A stretch of DNA of 13,917 bases from Clostridia bacterium (lineage in GTDB: Bacteria > Bacillota > Clostridia > Oscillospirales > Acutalibacteraceae), in NCBI GenBank assembly GCA_900770165.1, contig CAAGJJ010000090.1:1-13917 (forward strand), written 5' to 3'. Shown piece after piece: positions 8,395 to 13,917 of the stretch (the stretch's first letter is position 1; each line of letters starts with the position of its first letter). Under the pieces are notes generated by a model. It saw only the letters and a list, made by a program, of their open reading frames with translations, had not been told where the DNA came from and ran no database searches. The position numbers were made by a program, and so were the translations under genes.

Positions 8395-10560
8395 ATGAGT
8401 TTTTTAAAATTAGATTTAAAAACAGAATATAGAAATCAGCATATTGATGTATTAAATGAATTTTATTTGCCTTTATTTGAAGAGTCAAAGTTATATTGTA
8501 GAGCTGTTGGTTTTTTCTCATCATCAATTTTTGCAAGATATGCAATTGGATTGCACAGTCTCGCGAAGAATAAGGGCAAAATTAAGATTGTAGCATCTCC
8601 AGCACTATCAGATGAAGATTTTGAAGCAATAAAGAAGGGATATGAAATTAGAAGTAAGATTATTCATGATGCTATTTTGAGAGAGTTGTACGAACCAAAG
8701 AATCTATTTGAAAAACAAAGCCTTAATTTATTGGCTAATTATATAGCAGATGGAACATTGGATTTGAAAATAGCATTGTTGGGCAATAAAAATCATAATT
8801 TAGGCATATACCATGAAAAACTTGGGCTATTATATGACGAAGATAATAATATTGTTGCTTTTTCGGGGTCACCAAATGAAAGCCAAATGGCATTAGAATA
8901 TAATTATGAAACAATAGATGTGTTTTGTTCATGGAAAAATAGTGATAAGGAAAGAGTTAGTGAAAAAGAACAGGCATTTAATTCAATTTGGCAAGGAAAT
9001 GATGATAAGATAGAGGTATTTGATTTTCCAGATGTAAACGAAGAAATAATAAAGAAATATAAGTATACAAATACGAAAAATGAACTAGATGAAAATGTAT
9101 ACGAGATATTGCCTGAAAACAGTGATTATGAAACAGAAAATGTTCAATTACATCAGACAATTGAAATACCTGAAACAGTTACATTATATGACTATCAAAA
9201 GCAAGCTATTAATAATTGGCAGCAACATAATTACATTGGTATATTTGATATGGCTACTGGAACTGGTAAAACATTCACGGGTATAGGGGCATTATGCGAA
9301 TTATATAAGAATCAGGGAATGGTGTTTGCTGTAATAGTATGTCCATATCAACATTTAGTAGAGCAGTGGATAGAAGATTTGGAAGTATTTGGTATAAAAC
9401 CAATAATTGGATATGGTTCACCGCAGTATAAAGGATTTCGTAGAAAATTAAAGAATGCGGTATTTGATTTTAATCTACATGTAAAAGATTTTGGATGTTT
9501 TATATGTACGAAGGATACATTTGCTGATGAAGATGTTCAAAAATCAATTAGCGAAATACATGATAATTGCTTACTATTGGTAGATGAAGCACATAATATT
9601 GGAGCGCAAAGTTATTTAAAGTTATTGAATAAGAATATGTACAAGTATCGCCTAGCATTATCAGCTACATTGGATAGATTTAATGATGAGGTGGGAACGC
9701 AAATTTTGCATGATTTTTTTGGAGAAAAATGTATTGAATATGATATTGAGAGGGCAATTAATGAAGGTAAGTTGACAAGGTATTATTATTATCCGATAAC
9801 TGTTGAATTGACTGAAAGTGAATTGGAAAAATATATTTCAATAAGTAAAGAGATATTTAAGCACACTAAAATTGATAAATACGGTAACAGTATTTTAGAT
9901 GAGAGTGGAAAAATGCTAGCAATTAAAAGAGCTAGAATTGTTGCAGGTGCTAATAATAAAACTCAAATGCTTTTAAGAGAAATTGAACAGTATAAGAATG
10001 ATAATCATATTTTGATATATTGTGGTGCAACAACTCAAAAAGAAAATGAATATAATGAGGAAGAAATCCGACAGATAGATAATATTTCTAAGCAGTTGTG
10101 GAGTCAACTTGGAATAAAAACTGCGCAGTTTACAGCTAACGAAAATTCAATGGAGAGAAAACAACTCATAAGAGATTTTGCTGAAGGAGATATTCTACAG
10201 GGATTAGTTGCTATTAAATGTTTAGATGAGGGAGTGAATGTTCCTGCTGTCGATAAGGCATTTATTCTTGCAAGTACAACTAATCCTAAAGAATATATTC
10301 AAAGAAGAGGAAGGGTATTAAGGAAATATAAAGGAAAAGAATATTCTGTAATATACGATTTTGTTACATTACCGCGTAGGTTAGCTGATGTTAAATATTT
10401 AACAGAAGAAGAAATGAAATATGAAAGAACATTAATAAAAAATGAGTTAACAAGAATAATTGAGTTCTCAAGAATAGCCGAAAACTCTATAGATTCTGTT
10501 AATTTAATGATGAAACTTAAAGATGCATATGGACTTTATGAGGAGGAAGATAATGATTGA
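8395..10560 (+). CDS. PLD-family nuclease fused to SF2 DEAH helicase (putative restriction component)
   Basis: This 721-aa protein has two domains. Residues about 1-210 form a phospholipase D-like nuclease domain with one HKD-type motif: H140 and K142 in YHEKLGLLYD, then GSPN at 158-161 followed by ES. The aspartate is D148, one residue further from the lysine than in the textbook HxKx4D. Residues about 262-660 form an SF2 helicase: a YDYQKQAI Q-like motif at 265-272, Walker A ATGTGKT at 287-293, DEAH at 397-400, SAT at 423-425, motif V CLDEGVNVP at 609-617, and motif VI QRRGR at 636-640 with arginine fingers. Such fusions are common in phage-defence loci and probably translocate on and cut DNA. 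A GGAG at 8384-8387 precedes the start. It is the first gene after the sulfur-modification module and the best candidate nuclease of the restriction arm. It plausibly corresponds to one component of SspFGH, but I cannot confirm which. Its last 8 bp overlap the next gene. Confidence 0.85.
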   Translation: MSFLKLDLKTEYRNQHIDVLNEFYLPLFEESKLYCRAVGFFSSSIFARYAIGLHSLAKNKGKIKIVASPALSDEDFEAIKKGYEIRSKIIHDAILRELYEPKNLFEKQSLNLLANYIADGTLDLKIALLGNKNHNLGIYHEKLGLLYDEDNNIVAFSGSPNESQMALEYNYETIDVFCSWKNSDKERVSEKEQAFNSIWQGNDDKIEVFDFPDVNEEIIKKYKYTNTKNELDENVYEILPENSDYETENVQLHQTIEIPETVTLYDYQKQAINNWQQHNYIGIFDMATGTGKTFTGIGALCELYKNQGMVFAVIVCPYQHLVEQWIEDLEVFGIKPIIGYGSPQYKGFRRKLKNAVFDFNLHVKDFGCFICTKDTFADEDVQKSISEIHDNCLLLVDEAHNIGAQSYLKLLNKNMYKYRLALSATLDRFNDEVGTQILHDFFGEKCIEYDIERAINEGKLTRYYYYPITVELTESELEKYISISKEIFKHTKIDKYGNSILDESGKMLAIKRARIVAGANNKTQMLLREIEQYKNDNHILIYCGATTQKENEYNEEEIRQIDNISKQLWSQLGIKTAQFTANENSMERKQLIRDFAEGDILQGLVAIKCLDEGVNVPAVDKAFILASTTNPKEYIQRRGRVLRKYKGKEYSVIYDFVTLPRRLADVKYLTEEEMKYERTLIKNELTRIIEFSRIAENSIDSVNLMMKLKDAYGLYEEEDND

Positions 10561-10717
10561 AAAACAAGAGTTAGATGAAAATGCATTAAAAATGATGAAA
10601 TTAAAATTGATAGGGATTGAAAGAGAAAATGCAAAGACGAAGGAAATTGATGATAAAACCATGGTAGGGAAAATTCAAAAGATAATTGAGGAAGAGGTGA
10701 AGTTAAGTGCTGATTAA
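10553..10717 (+). CDS. Small charged helical protein (54 aa), translationally coupled
   Basis: This is a 54-residue protein, MIEKQELDENALKM at its start, rich in Lys and Glu and probably all helical. It has no membrane segment and no Cys. The start is set by a strong AGGAGGA ribosome binding site at 10541-10547, with the ATG at 10553 inside the end of the helicase gene; longer upstream ATGs in the same frame lack such a site. It overlaps the helicase by 8 bp, and its own end overlaps the GTG start of the SMC-like ATPase by 11 bp. Overlaps on both sides indicate coupled translation and suggest stoichiometric assembly with its neighbours. I do not recognise a named domain. A role as a small adaptor or subunit of the ATPase/helicase complex is inference. 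Confidence 0.72.
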   Translation: MIEKQELDENALKMMKLKLIGIERENAKTKEIDDKTMVGKIQKIIEEEVKLSAD

Positions 10718-12731
10718 ATCAATAAAAATACACAATTTCAGAAATTTTCAGGATGTATCTATAGAGTTTAGTACACATGAATTCAAGAATGTAACTGTCA
10801 TTATGGGAGATAACGGATCAGGAAAGACAACACTTGCACAGGCTTTTCAGTGGGTTTTGTATAATGAAACTCATTTCAAAAAGAAGGGATTATTAAATGC
10901 TAAAGTTGCTGATAACCTATTTGAAGGTCAGACTGTGCCTATGAGTGTTACACTTGATATTGAGTATAATCATACAGATTATATTATTAAAAGAAAAGAA
11001 GAGTATAAAAGAGTAAGAAATGGCTTAATAGTAGATAAAGCTGAATTTTTGGTTGCCGAAGTTGTAGATGGTAATACAACATATTTACCAGAACATAAAA
11101 AGAATTATTTGATAAGAAGAATATTACCTAAAGATTTATCACGATTTTTCTTTTTTGATGGTGAAACAATGGATGATATGGCAGAAGAATTAGATGCAGG
11201 AAGTTCGGAAGAGTTCAAAAAGGCAGTTGAAGGAATTGTAGGATTGAAGGCAACACAAAATGCTATACAACATTTAGATGCTAGTAATATTAATATTAAC
11301 CCCAAACCTATTAATGTTGTGTCTGAGTATGAGAAAAAAATTTCAAAGAACAGCAAGTCTATAAAAGCTTTGAATAATATTAATGTTAAAATGGGAGAAA
11401 AGTTATCTAGAAAAGACGAACTTGAGAGAAGAAATAATCAATTAAAGAATCAATATACAGATACACAGAAACAGATTGACGAATTAAATGATATAGTGAT
11501 TAGAGAAAGCCCTGAGTTTGAAAAGAAGAAAAAATATGAAAAGGTAACTAACGACATCAGAAGGTTAGAATCGACAAAAATTAATCAGATAAAAGATTCT
11601 CTCATAAAACCATTTCAAAAAGATTGTTATGGCTTTTTTGCAACTCCTATTTTCAATGAAGTGGGGAAAATTAAAGAGTTAAATGAAGGAATTCATAAGA
11701 CTATACCAAAGTTAACACGACCTACATTGAAATATATAATTGAGCAGGGAGAATGTATTTGTGGAACAAAGTTTGAGGTTGGAGATCAGATATTCACACA
11801 TATTACAGATCTTATGAACTATGTTCCGCCTAAAACATTAGGTCAATTATTGGAAGATTATGATAAGCAAAGAAATGTGTTAAAAGCATCCTCTGAGGGA
11901 TTTTGGAACACATTCGTTACAGCAGTAAAAACAATAAGGGATACAAGTGCTCAGATAGAGGGAATGACTTCTGAGCAAAATGAACTTTTTAATTCATTAA
12001 GTAACAACGAGTCAGGGGAAACAGCTAAGAAGAAACTTAATGAGTTAAAACCAGAGTTGGAAAAAATACATAACAACCAAGTTAGGGTAGAAGCCGAATT
12101 AGTTAATATTGATAAAGATATTGCCAATCTCATCTCTGATAAAAATAAATATATAAACATAGATGAGAGTTCATCACATGATTTATTACTTCTGGCATAT
12201 GCAAAACGATTGGTACAGATGCTCAAAGAAGATTATGCCAAGAAAGAAAAGCAAACCAGATATAATCTACAGGTTAAGATTAATGAAATTTTTGCAGACT
12301 TATATGATGGAAATATTAAGATTAATGTTGATGAAAAATATAAGATTTATGTGAATGCTGTAGATGATTTATTTCATGGAAGTGATATAGAAAAGAATAC
12401 AGCTCAAAAATATGCGATTATTTTTGCTTTTATATCAGCTGTTATTGATTTGGCGAAGCACAAAGCTAATGATGTTACAACCGATGAGAAGGATATAGTT
12501 GATCTCGATTCAGAGGGTTATCCGCTTGTAATGGATGCACCATTATCAGCATTCGATAAAACGAGAATATTGAATATATGTGACGCATTACCTAGAATAG
12601 CTGATCAAGTAATTATTTTCATTAAGGATACAGATGGTGAAATTGCAGAGCAATATTTAGGAGATAAAGTGGGAAAGAGATATTTGATAAATAAAGACAA
12701 TAATTTAAATTCTACAATTGAAGCTAGATGA
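10707..12731 (+). CDS. DndD-like Rad50/SMC-family ATPase
   Basis: This 674-aa protein has the split ATPase layout of Rad50, RecN and DndD. The N-terminal lobe starts LIKSIKIHNFRNFQD and has Walker A GDNGSGKT at residues 34-41. A RFFFFDGE block at 146-153 is typical of the DndD group. Residues about 200-300 and 385-480 are antiparallel coiled coil, joined by a hook with C350-x-C352 (ECICG) that resembles a zinc hook. The C-terminal lobe has a Walker B-like LVMDAPLSAFD at 607-617; the position after D610 is Ala rather than the catalytic Glu of classic ABC proteins. The signature helix near 559-580 is degenerate. DndD acts with DndC/DndE in phosphorothioation of double-stranded DNA, but here the gene lies in the module downstream of a full SspABCD set, so a restriction or DNA-sensing role is at least as likely. 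The start is GTG at 10707, with an AGAGGTG ribosome binding site at 10693-10699; the first ATG would lose the conserved N-terminal strand and the P-loop. Confidence 0.8.
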   Translation: MLIKSIKIHNFRNFQDVSIEFSTHEFKNVTVIMGDNGSGKTTLAQAFQWVLYNETHFKKKGLLNAKVADNLFEGQTVPMSVTLDIEYNHTDYIIKRKEEYKRVRNGLIVDKAEFLVAEVVDGNTTYLPEHKKNYLIRRILPKDLSRFFFFDGETMDDMAEELDAGSSEEFKKAVEGIVGLKATQNAIQHLDASNININPKPINVVSEYEKKISKNSKSIKALNNINVKMGEKLSRKDELERRNNQLKNQYTDTQKQIDELNDIVIRESPEFEKKKKYEKVTNDIRRLESTKINQIKDSLIKPFQKDCYGFFATPIFNEVGKIKELNEGIHKTIPKLTRPTLKYIIEQGECICGTKFEVGDQIFTHITDLMNYVPPKTLGQLLEDYDKQRNVLKASSEGFWNTFVTAVKTIRDTSAQIEGMTSEQNELFNSLSNNESGETAKKKLNELKPELEKIHNNQVRVEAELVNIDKDIANLISDKNKYINIDESSSHDLLLLAYAKRLVQMLKEDYAKKEKQTRYNLQVKINEIFADLYDGNIKINVDEKYKIYVNAVDDLFHGSDIEKNTAQKYAIIFAFISAVIDLAKHKANDVTTDEKDIVDLDSEGYPLVMDAPLSAFDKTRILNICDALPRIADQVIIFIKDTDGEIAEQYLGDKVGKRYLINKDNNLNSTIEAR

Positions 12732-12742
12732 AAGGATAAGTT

Positions 12743-13258
12743 ATGTTTGATAACGAATATATTTTTTATGGTAAACATGCAAATATGGTAAATAAACTCA
12801 AGGGAAAGTTAGGTGATACATTACCTGGTTTATTTTCATCTAATTATTTGTTGTATAATATAGCTCCATATATAGGATATCGATATAAGAGAAAGGGTAC
12901 GATTGATAAGAGTACAGATGTTACTAGCAAAATTCTTAAGGGTGAAATGTTGGAGCATGCGGATGAGTTTACGGTAAATTATCGTTGTTTAATGATGATA
13001 ATCAATAAGGATATATCAGATAAGGAGAAAATTGATATTGCTTTCAGGTTGGATGATAAAGACAATGAAAGAAAACCTTATGATGATATTTTTAACAGTT
13101 ATGTATTAGGTGGAATTGAAGTTCTATATGAGGAGATATTTGAAAAAGATTCGCCAGAAGGGATAGATGATTATATCAGGAATTTGTTCCTATTTGTTCA
13201 AGATTATTATCAGCGTTCTTATGATAGCAATAGCGAGGATAACGAAAGCGTATTTTGA
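12743..13258 (+). CDS. Uncharacterised 171-aa protein, last gene of the defence operon
   Basis: I do not recognise this family. The protein is 171 residues, cytoplasmic and probably mostly helical, with no Cys pairs and no P-loop. A basic stretch YRYKRKGTIDKS at 47-58 could contact nucleic acid, and the C-terminus is acidic and Ser/Asn-rich (after about residue 158). An AAAGGA at 12731-12736 overlapping the upstream stop gives the ribosome binding site, and the gene begins 11 bp after the DndD-like ATPase. In classical dnd clusters a small dndE follows dndD, so position alone suggests a DndE-like partner. However, the length exceeds DndE's usual 110-130 residues and I see no clear DndE motif. 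The tight spacing supports joint function with the ATPase. The operon appears to end here. Confidence 0.7.
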   Translation: MFDNEYIFYGKHANMVNKLKGKLGDTLPGLFSSNYLLYNIAPYIGYRYKRKGTIDKSTDVTSKILKGEMLEHADEFTVNYRCLMMIINKDISDKEKIDIAFRLDDKDNERKPYDDIFNSYVLGGIEVLYEEIFEKDSPEGIDDYIRNLFLFVQDYYQRSYDSNSEDNESVF

Positions 13259-13304
13259 CCATCATACTCAAAATGATAAATGAGAGTGTGCATATATGAC
13301 TGTT

Positions 13305-13334
13305 AAAAGCAGATAGTGTTATGTTAGCTTTTTA
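13305..13334 (+). terminator. Weak candidate terminator after the operon
   Basis: AAAAGC at 13305-13310 pairs with GCTTTT at 13327-13332 around a 16-nt loop, and the right arm runs into a five-T stretch. It lies about 50 bp after the stop of the last operon gene, which is a sensible place for termination. The stem is only six pairs, four of them A-T, so this is a tentative call. Confidence 0.3.
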
Positions 13335-13382
13335 TGTATGTTGCATGGTCAATGATTTTGATGTATTTGAACAGAGAATTAA

Positions 13383-13439
13383 AAATAAGTTTTAAATAGA
13401 GAATATGTGTGAAAATATATATCCTCTATTAACTTATTT
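13383..13439. repeat. AT-rich inverted repeat with 3-nt bulge
   Basis: The left arm (13383-13401) and right arm (13424-13439) are complementary over 16 positions, except for a three-base insertion in the left arm. The pairing blocks are AAATAAGTT with AACTTATTT and AATAGAG with CTCTATT. The loop is 22 nt. No T-run follows, so it is not a standard terminator. It may be an RNA stem in the 3' untranslated region or a mobile-element remnant. Confidence 0.5.
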
Positions 13440-13481
13440 GAATAAACTATTACAATTCACTTTGATATCATCTTTTCTTTA

Positions 13482-13634
13482 ATGGCAGCTTCTAATGGCA
13501 TCTTTGAATACGAGGATGCCTTAAGTGCTCCAAATGACTATTGTTCACCTGCATATGATATTTCTTTAATGAAAATAGCTATTTCATTTTTTTATGGTAA
13601 TCGTGAGGTAGAATCTGAAGAAAGCTGTAAGTAA
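13482..13634 (+). CDS. Doubtful 50-aa ORF or gene remnant
   Basis: An ATG at 13482 opens a 50-codon frame ending in TAA at 13632-13634, and the frame stays open upstream to 13446. The product begins MAASNGIFEYEDAL and ends NREVESEESCK. The amino-acid composition looks protein-like, but there is no ribosome binding site before the ATG and I recognise no family. It may be a fragment of a decayed gene or chance. Confidence 0.2.
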   Translation: MAASNGIFEYEDALSAPNDYCSPAYDISLMKIAISFFYGNREVESEESCK

Positions 13635-13671
13635 ATCTCTGGTCTGACGGACAGAAATCACATATAAGGCT

Positions 13672-13751
13672 AGTAAATCGTTTTCGAAATAACTACACCA
13701 TTCTCTTGCCTGCGAATTCGATTGGTATAGTTATTTACTAAATGATTTACT
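13672..13751. repeat. Imperfect 29-bp inverted repeat
   Basis: The arm at 13672-13700 and the reverse complement of 13723-13751 agree at 24 of 29 positions. The outer block AGTAAATC pairs with GATTTACT, and the inner block AAATAACTA pairs with TAGTTATTT. Three adjacent mismatches (left arm positions 13-15) separate the blocks, and one of the other differences becomes a G-U pair in RNA. The spacer is 22 nt. It is too long and has no T-run for a simple terminator. A MITE-like remnant, a recombination site or a structured RNA are possible. Confidence 0.6.
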
Positions 13752-13801
13752 AAGCTACGAGAGATAAGTTGGCAAAAGCAACACAAATATAGAAATTTAA
13801 C

Positions 13802-13830
13802 CGCCGCCCTGCAGGAAAAGCAAAGCGGCG
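13802..13830 (-). terminator. GC-rich hairpin after the minus-strand gene, candidate terminator
   Basis: CGCCGC at 13802-13807 pairs perfectly with GCGGCG at 13825-13830 around a 17-nt loop, which itself contains the palindrome CCTGCAGG. It begins about 10 bp beyond the stop of the minus-strand gene, and its GC content stands out sharply from the surrounding AT-rich DNA. The sequence after it on the minus strand is GTTAAATTT, a poor U-tract, so efficient Rho-independent termination is uncertain. Confidence 0.45.
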
Positions 13831-13839
13831 AAAAATATT

Positions 13840-13917
13840 TTATAAATCTCTCAACATATTCAGCTTTTTCATAGCTGGTCTTAATGCAAGATATATGATT
13901 GAAGCAACTATAACAGC
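13840..13917 (-). CDS. C-terminal end of a minus-strand gene, probably membrane protein (partial)
   Basis: Reading the minus strand from the window edge gives 25 codons and a TAA stop (13842-13840). The peptide starts AVIVASIIYLALRP and ends MKKLNMLRDL. The first 12 residues are strongly hydrophobic and look like the end of a transmembrane helix, followed by a basic cytoplasmic tail. The frame is open to the edge, and a GC-rich hairpin follows the stop. Too little is present to name the family. The gene faces the defence operon and probably belongs to the flanking chromosome rather than to the system. Confidence 0.5.
   Translation of the reverse strand, partial: AVIVASIIYLALRPAMKKLNMLRDL

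Larger units (their letters stand above)
13259..13839. other. Intergenic region at the 3' boundary of the defence operon
   Basis: About 580 bp separate the last operon gene from the minus-strand gene at the right edge. It contains several AT-rich hairpins, one strong imperfect inverted repeat, a GC-rich hairpin and one doubtful 50-codon ORF, each listed separately. I see no tRNA, no CRISPR repeat-spacer pattern and no recombinase gene in it. Confidence 0.7.

Noticed and set aside
10523..10552. Longer start for the small protein (ATG at 10523)
   Set aside because: The strong AGGAGGA site at 10541-10547 is placed for the ATG at 10553, and the longer form would add residues deep inside the helicase gene without a ribosome binding site.
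976..13258. Classical dnd cluster
   Set aside because: A DndD-like protein is present, but there is no DndB, no clear DndE and no DndFGH. DUF4007 and the 1193-aa ATPase are Ssp features.
13259..13300. Hairpin immediately after the last operon gene (13263-13269 with 13284-13290)
   Set aside because: Only seven pairs including a G-T, and no T-run follows, so it is not convincing as a terminator.
13672..13751. tRNA gene or CRISPR array
   Set aside because: No T-loop consensus, acceptor pairing or CCA-type end is visible, and there is only one inverted pair, not regularly spaced direct repeats.

Overview
The window is AT-rich, with AGGA/GGAGG-type ribosome binding sites, one GTG start and tightly packed co-directional genes. 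This suggests a low-GC Gram-positive host, most likely a Clostridia/Lachnospiraceae-type bacterium. That taxonomic guess is inference from composition and style only. Apart from a partial regulator at the left edge and a partial minus-strand gene at the right edge, the window is one plus-strand defence operon of about 12.3 kb (976-13258).

Layout: (1) 1-939, the 5'-truncated end of a WYL-domain transcriptional regulator. (2) 976-8379, four genes that together match the SspABCD DNA-backbone phosphorothioation (PT) module: a PAPS-reductase-fold sulfur transferase with zinc-ribbon and ferredoxin extensions (SspD), a DUF4007 protein (SspB), a 1193-aa P-loop ATPase (SspC) and a PLP cysteine desulfurase (SspA), in the order D-B-C-A. 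(3) 8395-13258, a second module: a PLD-nuclease/SF2-helicase fusion, a 54-aa linker protein overlapping both neighbours, a DndD-like Rad50/SMC-family ATPase with a CxC hook, and a 171-aa protein of unknown family. (4) 13259-13839, a gene-poor AT-rich stretch with several inverted repeats and a dubious 50-aa ORF. (5) 13840-13917, the C-terminal 25 codons of a minus-strand gene, probably a membrane protein, with a GC-rich hairpin just beyond its stop.

Proposed working model (inference): SspA takes sulfur from cysteine and passes it to SspD, which activates the DNA backbone phosphate by adenylation. SspB and SspC supply DNA nicking/recognition and ATPase functions, giving PT marks on host DNA. 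The downstream module has nuclease, translocase and SMC-like ATPase parts and would be the restriction arm acting on unmarked or foreign DNA. Its position matches the published SspABCD-SspFGH arrangement, but I cannot assign the F/G/H letters from sequence alone. There is no SspE (DUF262/DUF1524), no PglZ/PglX of BREX and no DndB in the window. The most novel parts are the SspD architecture, the coupled small ORF, the unidentified last gene and the structured 3' boundary.
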